Shown here: in pieces, positions 13,197-25,085 of the stretch
How the letters are laid out: each line of letters opens with the position of its first letter
How positions within the stretch are numbered: position 1 is the first letter of the stretch
NCBI GenBank assembly: GCA_025435555.1
Contig: JAIWWG010000081.1
Coordinates: 91,969 to 155,968, forward strand
DNA length: 64,000 bases
Direction of reading: 5' to 3'
From: Chytriomyces cf. hyalinus JEL632
Lineage: Eukaryota; Chytridiomycota; Chytridiomycetes; Chytridiales; Chytriomycetaceae
The notes under the pieces: generated by a model
The model's database searches: none
The model's input: the letters and a program-made list of their open reading frames with translations, nothing else
Told to the model about the DNA's origin: nothing
Made by a program: the position numbers and the translations under genes

Positions 13197-14570
13197 CTTT
13201 GTCGGGCTGGTTGCTTTATTTGACTTATTTTATTGGCAAATTAACATGTCCTGGTAAATAACCAATGCGCGAAACGTATCTGTGTGAGAAAGGACGACTG
13301 GAATTATTTAACGGTTTCTGGTGTAAAAGTATAGGCTGCCGTTTTTTCTTGTTTACTTGGTTGAATGCCGTCGATGATTGTAGCGCGCATTCATGAACAG
13401 GCTGCATTTCAACGCGCCTTTCGTCAGTCCGTCATGAAATGGGTATCAGTTAATTGGGGCTCCAAGCTCTTTCTGGCCCACATCTACGTTAAAAACTTGT
13501 GTTGGCTGGTTGATGCGGGAAGACTTGTCACATAGTCTGCCAAGAGATTTCTGACACAGTTAACAATCTGGTTACTTTGACGCTGTGCACTCACACCCGG
13601 ACAGCTCTGGGAGAGCAGCATACCCGTTGTTGTGCGGTGGCATTAATTTACCCATGCATACTCGAATGTCCTTCCTGCGCTCTTCTCTGCTCTCCTCCAT
13701 GCAAGCAACACACATCAGACTTTGTCTCAAGAACATCATTTGAGAGTCAAGTGAAAGAAACAAAAGCTACTGAATGCTCCTTGCAAGATCAGCAGCCTAT
13801 CCAAGTAAAACAGCCATCATAATTTTTAAATTTCCCTCGCGGCGTTGAACCAAAGGGTTCATAAAGTGAACCAAAGCCTGCATGCAAGAAAAAAAATATT
13901 TTTATTTGAAGTAACTCCTGTGAGGGTCCGCCGCAGATATTTCTGGGAACCTGGCCCGAAGTGCTTGATTCCAGCTGAAAATGACAATTTCACCTTTTTT
14001 GGTTCAAGAATAACATCTGTGGGAATGTATGTTAGCACCCTTACTTGAATTTCACAAGGCGCACAGCGTATCTAACTTGGCGCTTGAACAGAAGTATCAC
14101 CTGATCAGTAGATGATTTCACTGTGCACAAACAGCCTTCTTGATTTTAGTGACAGTACCAGTACCACTGTTTATGATGCCAGTCTCACTTTTTTCAGAGT
14201 CATTACTGAGTGCGCAGAGTACTTTGCACTTTTTGATTTTCGCCGGCAAGATCAACTCGTGATGCGCTAGAGCCGGTTTGTTCATTTTTATTAACGCCGC
14301 AGTTGTGTGCCTGCTCAGAACAATCAAAGCAAAGGAACTACCATTCATCATACAGTTCCTTGTTTGAATGGTGTGCGTACCAGAGTAAAAGGATGGCATC
14401 CCCATTCATAACGCGTATTCCAGACTGCCGCGGCGCATCCAATCGAGCAAGCTTGTGGCTGGCGAAAAGTCTGAGTCTTAAGGTTGGCAGGGGAGCACTG
14501 AGTCGCCCACGTTGCGGTGTACCATTACCGTGTTTATCTTACTTTGCTGGACGCGTGGAACAGATTCTTT
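13197..14570. other. Gene-free stretch beside the inverted-repeat island
   Basis: Short ORFs occur on both strands (for example 14118-14405 on the minus strand), but none has a recognisable domain, splice-supported extension or start context. Poly-A and T runs are few. The stretch lies between the ChAP gene and the left arm of the inverted repeat and may be remnant accessory DNA. Confidence 0.5.
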
Positions 14571-14711
14571 CAGACAGCTTAAAACATTGCTATTCTGCGT
14601 ATGAATGGCTCTTTGAAGATCGTCCACCTCCATGGCAGCGTTTGTATCGATGACGATAGAACACGGCTCGAGTTGTTCACCAAGCACGTAGAAGATCTTG
14701 AGCGCTTCCAT
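14478..14711 (-). pseudogene. CRN (Crinkler) header fragment
   Basis: The ATG at 14711 opens MEALKIFYVLGEQLEPCSI followed by a short ubiquitin-like segment ending near SNVLS. This matches the intact-looking header at 30089 in the other arm. At the arm boundary (14575/14571) the reading frame leaves CRN sequence and runs into unrelated DNA until a stop at 14478. No P-loop domain follows. CRN headers in oomycetes and chytrids act in trafficking of modular effector-like proteins. Here only the header remains, so the copy is a fragment. Confidence 0.6.
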
Positions 14712-14979
14712 CGTTGTTCCTTTCTTTAAATATGTAACTAAAAATATTCCGTGACACACGTTCAAACAAGGAAACAAAATTTAGCATCATGAGCCGGCGA
14801 CAGTTGCGATTAAGTTGGCGAAGAAAAAAGGTTGAATATGTGAAGTGCTTGGTCCGGTTGGCTCTGTTCCTTTTTTTTCAGTTCTCAGGCGTCACGTCAT
14901 GAATGCGCAACTTTATTTTTTTTGAATTCCCGCTGGATATTAACGATAGAAAAGATATTAACGATAGAAAATAAAGGGT

Positions 14980-16109
14980 TCACTTTTTGGAACGCCGTTG
15001 CAAACTAATCCTGTTCACTTCTTCTTGGCTCAGACGGCGGGAAACACCTTTGTTTGGCGGCCGGTAAACTTTTCTTTTCTTGGTTGAAGACCCGGACGAG
15101 ACGCTCGCGCCTTTGACAATTGGGTCCAACTTGGTGTTTGTTTGCTCCTCGTGTTGTTGGTCGGAGCCAACGAGCTCGGCAGGGCAACCAGAGCATCGCT
15201 CCGCTGCTTCCAGCCTGCTTAACCAGAGCACTTCACCACCAATAACCTATTTACGAAATGATGATCAACTCTTGTTCAACGTGAGGAAGATAAACTCACC
15301 GCAGCGTCAGTGTATAGCGAGTACAAAAACTGCTCTGTTCCGTTAGAGTTTTCTGTCTTGCAGTCTACTTCGGGGACAACAGCAGCAACATGTTCATCCG
15401 CAACCTAGAAGCATGCTCATATGGTTTTAAAAAAGTCCCAAAGAAAAGAATGGCGACTGTCTTACGTGCGCGGTATGGGCGGCAGCTTCAGACAAATCAG
15501 GTTTTGCCAGCTCATCAGCGCGACCTGAGCATTCAATGACGGATTCCTGAGTGTTCAACCACGAGACCTCCGCTGCAATGACCTGTTTGTTGGAAAATTG
15601 GTCAATTTTGAAAATTCACTGAGAGATCAACTCACCACAGGGTCGGTGTACATGCTATAAAGGAACTGAGCTGGCTTTGGCACATCTTCAGAGATGTCTT
15701 CCTCGCCATGAAGGTCAGTGGAGGTGGCCAACAGCACAGCATCCTAAAGGAAGGTGGAGCGGAACTCAGATTAACAAGGAGTTGTTTTTGTCAAGATTAA
15801 CAAACTCACATATTCCACGACGCCGTCACCACCTGAAAGAGTTTTTTCACTCTCATTTCTACTCAGCTGCTCCTGATGCTCGTCCTCCTGGAAGATGGCG
15901 GTGCCCTTTTCAAGATCAATGCTGCTTGAACCGTCCACAGGGACAAGTTCAACATCCAAGCTGTCAGCTTGGACGTCGAACTCGCTGCATTTGAACAGCT
16001 GCAGCATAATTGCTGCAATTGTAGCACTTGTCTCTTGCGTCTCCACCTCCAGCCACTTTTGCTTTTTGCGCATGTTAAGAAGTTGTGAGACCAGCGTTTG
16101 TTTCGACAT
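14980..16109 (-). CDS. Unknown five-exon protein with repeated exon module (left copy)
   Basis: Not recognised. It mirrors the copy at 28691-29820, with five exons separated by four phase-0 GT-AG introns, about 298 residues in all. The N-terminus (MSKQTLVSQLLNMRKKQKW) looks helical. The middle is acidic and contains two clear copies and one weak copy of a short module: FLYSMYTDPV/VIAAEVSWLN, FLYSLYTDAA/VIGGEVLWLS, and a degenerate VVEY/DAVVLATSTDL. The slash marks an intron each time. The C-terminus is strongly basic (STKKRKVYRPPNKG, RRSKK), resembling a nuclear localisation signal. The splice sites and frame are intact in this copy. Function is unknown; its position in both arms suggests it travels with the repeat unit. 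Confidence 0.6.
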
Positions 16110-18802
16110 TCTACCGTTGAAAGAAACAGAGATTTAGGAACACTGTACGTAATTGAACAAGTGTGGGAAAGATGGGAAAGATGCAGTCATGAGAGGGGGA
16201 GGGATTTGCATTGTGACAATTCATTTGAAGATCTGCAGTTATCGAGACCCCCGCGAACAACGCGCAGAACCTACAAGATCCCACTTTCGATTATGCTTAA
16301 ATCATGATACTGCCATATCGGCGTTTCCTTGGCCGGCTGTGCTCGGAAATTGTCCGGGAGGGTGAAATGGGAAGACAAGGTTGGGGACACGGCAAACAGT
16401 ACTCACTGTATCGTTTTGTAAGACTGTGTTATTGGTAAGTCGTTGATCGCGCTTGTGGGCAGGTTGAGACTGTGAGGGAATAAAATAACATGATGAGAAG
16501 AAGGACCAATTTTGAGAAGAATAACTGAGGCAGCAATGAGAGAGAGACGAGGTGGGGGGGGGGGGGGGGGGGGGGGGAGTAAGAGATCGCGATCCCGGAT
16601 GTATATGAAACGCGGTTGTTCAACCTTGATGTGTGATATGGGGAAGGGAGTGGGAGTTGCAGAAAGTGTGGAGGAAGACAATCACTCACCTTTTTGTGAC
16701 AATTATTTTTGCTGCCTTCGAGACGCCCAACAGGAAATGCAATAAAATAAACATCGAAAGAATATTATTGACGGAGTGCGCGTCCGAGAAACTGAGCTGC
16801 GATTGCCTTCGAAAGCGACAGACATCGAGCAAAACTACGCATTCCAAGGTCTCTGGCACACGTTCGAACAGGCTGGCACTCGCCGCGAGGATGTCAACAG
16901 AGTTCGGATTTGCTGGACAAAAGTGCCCTTCTATTTGCGGCCGACGAAAGAAAACTCGATCCCGAATCAGCCACTCATCGCATTCTCTTCTCGTGTTTGC
17001 CGCAAACAACCCACCGCGAAAATACACCCAAGAACCGTGCCTCGAATTCGTCCGAATAATCGACACCTGCGACCACCGACACTGCTCATCCCCTCTCAAC
17101 GTTGCGGTATCACTTCATTTATTTGATCCTACAGGCAGAATTGATATTTCGTGCTGGCGCTGATACATACAGACGAAGGCTGTTGAATTCCGAGCCGCTT
17201 TCCGATAAGCCACAGTGTTTCCGATGTTCATTCGTTGATTGAACCGGATCAACTTGAGACCCAATCTATTTTGGGACCGTGCTGCTCAATTCCTGCTGTG
17301 GCTCAACGTGGGCCGTCTATCTTCAATATATTCGTGCCAGCGAGCCCCTTCAGGCCGCGCGAATGGCGTTCGTTCCCGTTGACAATATTGAGAGTGGACC
17401 ATGCTGAAACTTAAACACCACCCTGGGCATCAACTGACAAAGTACATATGTGCGATTCCAAACTGTCTGCTCAATGGACCTCAGGTTCGATAGGATTCGG
17501 AGCTGACTGCGTGCTCGTTTTTTTTTCGAAATTCGCCTGCAATTCACCGTCGAGGAAATGGGGTAACCTCAAAGCTCGTATTCGCATTGATGCTGATTTC
17601 GCTCGTCGGAAAAAGGATGGCGTGCGATCGGCCTTCAAATTCAATTGGCTGCCACGGAAGCGAGATGATGCGAGATGATTGCAGGGGAATCATCTTATAA
17701 TGTGCAATCGTCGATTTCAAGAGGCTCGCTGAGAGATGTCGCGTTCGATAGTGCCTGCAAGTTGATCGATGTAAATTGGCGCTGCAGTTCACAGTGGATA
17801 ATTTGAGGGATACCCACAATGCTTCGAATGGCGCCTTTGTAGCAACTGGGGTATGAGTTGATGTGCACTCTGCCAGCGTGAGGTGATGCTGGCCATGGAA
17901 GCGAGACAATTGGGGTGACGGAGATACGCCGAGGGTCCTTGTCCTGGTCGGGTCGTATAGCCATCGCAACGACCGTACGCACCATGACATGATTGCAGAT
18001 GTGCTTTCGGCTCATTCAGTGAGGAGTTTTCCTACTTTATTTATTTAATTTTTTTGGGCGTGCATTGTGTTGACACAAATTCGCACAATGCGATCAAGTT
18101 GCTGTGCCAAAATGTTCCGTTCAAACAAGACGATAAATGCATATTTAAAGTATTATGGGTCTCTGTCTATTTGGCGCTGTATTTGAAGTTTTCACGACGC
18201 ATCTGAACTTTGACGTTGCTCCCCAAACGCCCAAACCGTTGCCATGGCAATTCAAGCATTTCTTTCCACCGTTACAACCATAATACGGTGAATGAATAAT
18301 ATGATTTAGGATGCCGAGGTCCGCAAACGCGTGTGGTATGGCAGTTCGGCACTCGAAAAAAAAACGTGGCAGATTAATTTTGAAGTTCCATGATACGAGC
18401 GAACATCGCCTGGCACACTGCAAGAAGGGCCGTCAAAAAGTGAGAATTCATTTCGTTTTTCGAAAAATCAAACAGTCCTTTACTCCGGGCGACAGGGTTC
18501 TGCTTCCCGGTGGTGTCATCGGTTTTTGTAAGTTGCTCGGCGGAAGATTCAAGAAAATGTGAAAATGATGCACGCGCAATCCTGATTTCCAGTTTCCGAA
18601 AGTTTTCTGTTTTCTGGACGCGCAGCGCAAGCCAGAGTTCTTTGAGCTTGTAAGTGCCACTAATCATCCCTCGTGCAGGCGAAATCCCAGATTTCGACAG
18701 AGTTAAACGTTGCGCCCAAGTTTGTGACGGTTTTTATGTACATTCTATTTAACTTGGATTCTTCGGATCACACACCATTTTCTTCCAAGGCCTTTCTCCC
18801 AA
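16110..18802. other. Left-arm region without a recognised gene
   Basis: Several ORFs are preserved between arms (for example minus 17544-17990 and 17695-18015, plus 16633-17163, minus 18374-18667 and 18145-18423). I cannot assign any of them to a family or choose the coding strand. One minus-strand frame near 18200-18300 has closely spaced cysteines (GCNGGKKCLNCHGNG). A homopolymer of 24 G lies at 16554-16577. Untranslated exons of the five-exon gene may lie near 16110-16700. Confidence 0.4.
16554..16577 (+). repeat. Run of 24 G
   Basis: An uninterrupted G homopolymer sits in the left arm. The equivalent position of the right arm (about 28242-28246, as C on the plus strand) has only 5. Such tracts mutate quickly and can form G-quadruplex; sequencing or assembly length error is also possible. 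Confidence 0.85.
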
Positions 18803-19300
18803 CCCATTCAAATTTGGTCTGCCCAAGAAACTTGAGCTTGTTCTTGCGCAACGAGTACCACTTGAGCGTTTTCAGGAATGCCTCAAACTCCAACCCCACT
18901 TCCCCAATCAGCCCACACGAATTCAACAACAACACTTCTAAACTGGCCAACTCCATTATGGACGCAGCTGGAATCTCTGTACCGTGAAACCTGAATGTTC
19001 TCAAGGCAATGGTAAGGAAAAAAAAACAGTGATCAAAAAACAGTGATCAAAAAACAGAATAAAAACACAGCACGCACCAGTTTCGCGGCATACTCACTTC
19101 CTTCAAGCTCCGTAGATACTTGACACTTTCTGGAATTCCACCCATCAACTGAAACCCACTCAACTGCAGGCTCGTTATACTCGTCCAGTGAAGGAACGCA
19201 GCAGGAAACTCGTTCATCCCATTGTGACACATACTTCAGTTTTGGGCATCCAATTTCTTGGATTCCATTCAGCCGCATTTCAACATATCCTACTTGAAAC
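18768..19300 (-). pseudogene. Leucine-rich-repeat gene truncated at the inverted-repeat boundary
   Basis: Two open segments read as plant-receptor-like leucine-rich repeats: FLHWTSITSLQLSGFQLMGG followed by IPESVKYLRSLKEVSM (19232 to about 19105), and, after a probable intron, MRTFRFHGTEIPAAS... LASLEVLLLNSCGLIGEVG and FLKTLKWYSLRKNKLKF (19004 to 18803). At 18802 the arm of the inverted repeat begins, and the frame continues only to an early stop at 18768, so the C-terminal part is missing. Upstream exons are possible: a hydrophobic frame lies at 19543-19280. LRR proteins of this form are frequent in chytrids, and their function there is uncertain. Confidence 0.55.
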
Positions 19301-19858
19301 GGGTGCGAAAAAAACGAGATCAGAAAACGCGGCTGGCCCAAACAAACAAACAATGCTCGCAGCGAGTGCATAGCCACTGAAAAAAATGCGTTCTTTGCCG
19401 GAAAAGGTTTCCTCTTTTGCGCAGAGTGTCATAAAGACAGACGTCAGATAGGACGCACAGAGAACGGTCCAGGCACCTTGAAATGTGAGTTTGGACTCCG
19501 GTCGAATTGACACCCAAATTGACACCACATGCGCGAAACACACCGTCTTTAATGGCCCGAGGGATATGGATCAGACGAACAAGAAAGAGAATTCAGAAGC
19601 GAGAACTTTGACGCGCTTCCAACAATGGACACGGAAGTGTGGGCCTGTTCGCACAGAGGTTCACCCAATCCATGCGGCGTTGCTGATGCTGAATGAACAC
19701 ACACATGAGATGGCGAATCCAGTCGACGCACAATTGGGCAAAACGTATGTGGTGGAATGGTATGTTTCGTTTTCGGTACAGTTGGGATGTCCAGTTGACA
19801 CTTCAAGAATAAAGATAAATATAGAACTATAGGGTGAGGAGAATAACTTCATGCCCCA

Positions 19859-19917
19859 TCAAAACGACCACGACAGGTCATAACCGCAGATGCACGACAG
19901 CCTCTGCGGGGTTTTGA
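19859..19917 (+). repeat. 59-bp nested-palindrome repeat, copy 1
   Basis: The unit begins TCAAAAC and ends with its reverse complement GTTTTGA. Inside it, CCGCAGA and TCTGCGG form a second perfect 7-bp stem around a 12-base loop. A second copy follows after 10 bases. It may be a small foldback element, a structured RNA signal or a protein-binding site; sequence alone does not decide. Confidence 0.75.
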
Positions 19918-19927
19918 TGTGCCTGAG

Positions 19928-19986
19928 ACAAAACGACCACGACAGGTCATAACCACAGATGCACGATAGCCTCTGCGGGGTTTTGA
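19928..19986 (+). repeat. 59-bp nested-palindrome repeat, copy 2
   Basis: This copy has the same layout as copy 1, with about four base changes. The outer CAAAAC/GTTTTG pair is kept. The inner stem is CCACAGA/TCTGCGG, with one mismatch against the perfect stem of copy 1. Both copies stand in the same orientation, making a short tandem pair. Confidence 0.75.
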
Positions 19987-19989
19987 ACA

Positions 19990-21950
19990 GGGGGTGGGAT
20001 TGCAGTTATAGGGAAGGTGATGGGAGTTAACATAGCTGTTGTTTGAGGACACGCGGCTTATGGTAAACAAAAAATTGCTAAAAATGATAAATGAAAACAG
20101 GGCCTGTTGGCGAAAGTGGGAGACTGCTAACATAGCCGCACCACCAACATTCAAAGATTATATGACGGATCTGGAAAGGCGTGTCGGTCTGGCATCTTTC
20201 ATTGAGGTCAAATTGGACGTGTGGTGGAGCAGGTACAAAAAGTCAGTTGTTCGGATTTGGCATGAGCCCCCGCGTTTCGTGATTCACCTTCAATCATGCT
20301 CGCTCATACACTGCAGTAACGTTTGCTTTATGTATATTTATTCATATTGTGTATAAGGTGAAAAACCCGTCTTGAACTCCATCGTCATGGCGCCCGACTT
20401 TAAGGCTGCGTTGTGGACAAAAAGCGTTCAACAGAAAACGTGCGTCATTGGAATGACTGAAAACTGACTTAACGATTAGGAGTCGCTATGGTGAGGAGTG
20501 GACTTCAAACCACACATGAAAGCGCGCGTTTCGGACACTTTTATTGTTACGGCGAAGGAAAAGACAAATACTTGCTGACCTGAGCAGATCAAAAACCACA
20601 CCTAGCATATTTATATTCTGCCTCTAGCCAACATTAAGAACAGGAAATTTAGCTCTGAGCTGCTGCTGTCAAACAGTGTCATGAAAAGCTGGACACGAGT
20701 CCACAAAATACCAACCGATGCAGCAAAGACACAAAGTCCCACCTACTGGCGGCCTAAGAGATGATCTCTGAATCCCTGACTCTTTTAAATTTCCCGAATG
20801 AATCCGCTGAAGCAAAGTGTTTGGTCCACAATTCCAGAATCAAAGATCATGTCATTGTTCCAACAACTCTGTCGTTTCGACCAGGTTCTTGAAACGTCGT
20901 CAAAGTGGGGTGTTTCTGCATTGATGCTGAATCCCCTTAGGACGGCGAATGAAGGCCAAAAATAAAGGAGACGCAAAAGAGCACTTTCAAAAGAGGCAAC
21001 GCTTTCCGGACACGACGTTTGAAGCCATTCAAAGTGCGAAGGGATACACCGTTGTTTCCTGAAGGTGAGCACAGCAGATTTTTCGTGGCATTCAGCAAAC
21101 TCAGCCAACGACGTTGTCCGCATGACCTCCTGGACCAGCTTGATTCTGCGCGAGGGCTGAAATAGGGCGCGTTGCGCGTATAGGAGGGTGCCTAAGGGTA
21201 GCCTGTTACAACATGCGGATCGCCGTGTGTGCGAGGAGCGTTGGAAAACCCCGTGCCAGGAGCAGGGTCATGAGTTGAATAATTGAGCTTTCACGTTTTT
21301 GCGCGGAGAGTCCAGGCTACCGACTGATTCCATTCTTGTTCAATGAAGGTGCCGGCAGGCCTGGCTGTAATTTAAGTGACTACGTTCGATTTGAAGGACG
21401 TGAATTCACACCCCGTAAATGCCTGGTGACGCGCTAGTCAAAAGTCGCTTCAGCGGACCCGAGAGGTATGGTTCAGGGGGGCGGTGACAAGGTGGAGAGG
21501 AACGGGAAACAGCTGGCATGGCTGGGGAGCCGTCCTTTTCTTCGACAGCTGTAACGTTTCAGCAACAAAACGTGTTCTCCATTTTGGCTTTGACGCAGCG
21601 TTTGATTTTCAGATGGCTGTCATTGATGCGCGGTTTGCTGCCGTTGGAATTGGGGGAATTTTTAGAGTGCAGTGCTTCTGTGCTCCCAATCACGTGTGTT
21701 TTGAATTTGAGTGTCTTTGACTAATGGATTTGCCATCTTGACTCACAGCCATTCAGAATGCGAGGACATGGCAAGGCCCACACGTTTTCATTTCTGCGCA
21801 GAATTGGTTTGCAGCTGCACTTGAAAAAGGCATCGCGTGTCTGGTTTGTTCAGCGGCTTCAAAAAATAAAATACACGCAAAAAGGGTTCGAATCCAACAG
21901 CCACCACCGAGCAGTCACGCGACCTCCGCATGACCTCCACGACACAATGA
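19990..21950. other. Gene-free stretch in the spacer of the inverted repeat
   Basis: ORFs of up to about 112 codons exist (plus 20039-20356, minus 20785-21123), but I find no domain, signal or credible splice extension. The composition is mixed, with no long homopolymers. The stretch may contain decayed genes. Confidence 0.45.
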
Positions 21951-21952
21951 AG

Positions 21953-21960
21953 CATATATA
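21953..21960 (+). promoter_or_regulatory. TATA box of the first Cys-rich protein gene
   Basis: catatataaacc lies about 65 bases before the start codon at 22022, leaving a short AC-rich leader typical of this genome. Confidence 0.5.
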
Positions 21961-22021
21961 AACCTCATCCAACCACCTGGACTGACTCAACCAAACCCAA
22001 ACACCAAAAACAAAACACGTA

Positions 22022-22444
22022 ATGTCTCTCGGTCTCAACGAAGCATGCGGCGGATTCATGGGCAGCAGCAGCACCGCACCCAAATGCATGGCCCCTCTCT
22101 TCTGCGTCGTCGTTGGCCTCGTGGCGGATGCCAAGGGAACCTGCCAAATCGCAGTCAACGGCGTGGACGGGACTTGCGGCGGAGACTCGCAGTATGCGCC
22201 CGTGTGCGAGAGGGGCCTTACATGCGTGACACCAACCAACACGCCTGGAGCCACGGGTGCCTGTAAAGGGACTCCTGACACTGCAACCGCACCAACCTCA
22301 TCAGCCTCGCAGGTCAAGTCCGCCGCTGTGTCGTCCTCCGTCGCTGCTGCCACGTCAGTCACGACTGCCAAGTCTGGCGCCTCATCCTTGGCTCATCTCT
22401 ACGCGCCACTGGCACTGTTTGTGTCATTGGCTCTCCTCATTTAA
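22022..22444 (+). CDS. Cys-rich protein with GPI-anchor-like tail
   Basis: A single exon of 140 residues. Residues 9-80 hold two related cysteine modules (CGGFMG...KCMAPLFCVV...GTCQ and CGGDSQ...VCERGLTCV...GACK). A Ser/Thr/Ala-rich stretch and a C-terminal hydrophobic tail (LYAPLALFVSLALLI) follow, as in GPI-anchored wall proteins. The start at 22022 is the first ATG after the TATA box and gives no N-terminal signal peptide, which conflicts with the tail; an unseen upstream exon or a loss could explain it. The neighbour at 22596 has the same layout with a signal peptide, so the two are probably tandem relatives. Function is unknown; a cell-surface or adhesive role is inference. Confidence 0.65.
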   Translation: MSLGLNEACGGFMGSSSTAPKCMAPLFCVVVGLVADAKGTCQIAVNGVDGTCGGDSQYAPVCERGLTCVTPTNTPGATGACKGTPDTATAPTSSASQVKSAAVSSSVAAATSVTTAKSGASSLAHLYAPLALFVSLALLI

Positions 22445-22595
22445 CTTTCTTCTTCTCGCTTGTATTTACATCAACCTGCCCATCATAACTTGAAATAAAA
22501 ACAGCTCGTCCATGTCATTTCATGCGGAATGAAGTTTTGATGGCACTCAAAAAAGAAATCTCATTATAAATATTGACCATCAAAACAAACCAACA

Positions 22596-23066
22596 ATGAC
22601 TCCAACGGTCCTCATCCTCATCCTGGCAGCAACATTCCACTCATCCTCTGCCCAAAAGGACTCTAGCCCCCTCTGCGGACTCTGCAGCACCCGCACAGGA
22701 GAAGAGATTGGCTGCGACTCCGGTCTCACCTGCGAAGCCAACAAATCCATCATCGGCGGAAGCTTAGGAATCTGCGTGCAACCCCTTCAAGGATCAGCTG
22801 CATGTCCGAGTGCTGCTGGTACCACTGCTCCCGCGGCTTCCACAAGAACTGGGCCAGTTGCGGCAACTCTGGCTGTCATGTCAAATGCGTCAGCTTCATC
22901 GGCAGTAACTTCTTCCGCTTCTCCAGCACTGGCTGCTTCAAATTCTTCTTCTTCTTCCTCGTCACCAGCAGCAGCATCAGCAAGCATGAAGTCCGACTGT
23001 CTCCCACCTGTGAATGCATTTTCTGTCGTTTTGATGGCTGCTATCTCGGCAGCGGTCTTGATCTGA
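22596..23066 (+). CDS. Small secreted Cys-rich protein with GPI-anchor-like tail
   Basis: A single exon of 156 residues. A clear signal peptide (MTPTVLILILAATFHSSSAQ) is followed by a cysteine module (LCGLCSTRTGEEIGCDSGLT, then C, with a closing GICV). A long Ser/Ala-rich spacer with a run of serines and a C-terminal hydrophobic segment (FSVVLMAAISAAVLI) complete it. The spacing of cysteines (C..GLxC..GxC) matches the modules of the preceding gene, so I infer a tandem pair of surface proteins. I do not recognise the family. Confidence 0.75.
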   Translation: MTPTVLILILAATFHSSSAQKDSSPLCGLCSTRTGEEIGCDSGLTCEANKSIIGGSLGICVQPLQGSAACPSAAGTTAPAASTRTGPVAATLAVMSNASASSAVTSSASPALAASNSSSSSSSPAAASASMKSDCLPPVNAFSVVLMAAISAAVLI

Positions 23067-23334
23067 GTCCTCCCTCTTCTCGTTTATCAAGCACATGTTC
23101 ATCCATTGGATATTCACTTCTGGGCACCACCGTCATGTTTAATAAATCATTTTCTTTGAAAGGAACGTCCGTCGCGTTGGTGAAGGAGAAAAGAAATACG
23201 AGCACTCACTAGACAAAAAACCGTGACCAAAACAAACTTCAGTGGCAGCAACATATATTTTTGTTATTTAAAAAAGGACTAGACACACCATCGGGACAGC
23301 ATACAGAATAGACCAAAAACAAACGACAAATCAA

Positions 23335-25015
<1,681 letters not shown>

Positions 25016-25085
25016 GGCTTTTTTTCAAATGTTTTTTTCCGCCTCAAATTTCAAAGCACACTTTCGAAAACACCCATCAATAAAA
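25016..25085. promoter_or_regulatory. Compact divergent promoter (protease/dehydrogenase)
   Basis: Only 70 bases separate the two start codons. The stretch is T-rich on the protease side and A-rich (catcaataaaa) on the dehydrogenase side. The regulatory sites of both genes must overlap each other or lie inside coding sequence. Confidence 0.5.

Larger units (their letters stand above)
14571..18802 (-). repeat. Left arm of a 4.2-kb inverted repeat
   Basis: Reading this arm on the minus strand gives nearly the same sequence as 26026-30229 on the plus strand. The match runs from ttgggagaaagg at the inner end to ttttaagc(t/c)gtctg at the outer end. Differences are scattered single bases and small indels; the largest is a run of 24 G at about 16554-16577, where the other arm has 5. 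The arm contains one five-exon gene (14980-16109), a truncated CRN header (14575-14711) and about 2.7 kb without a recognised gene. Its inner end cuts into a leucine-rich-repeat coding sequence. Confidence 0.93.

Noticed and set aside
14571-18802. The inverted arms as a classic DNA transposon
   Set aside because: No transposase, no terminal inverted repeats inside an arm and no convincing target duplication at the left copy could be found.
21870-21905. tRNA-like T-arm sequence (ggttcgaatcc)
   Set aside because: The stem around the loop is only two or three pairs, and no D-arm, anticodon arm or acceptor stem can be laid out upstream.
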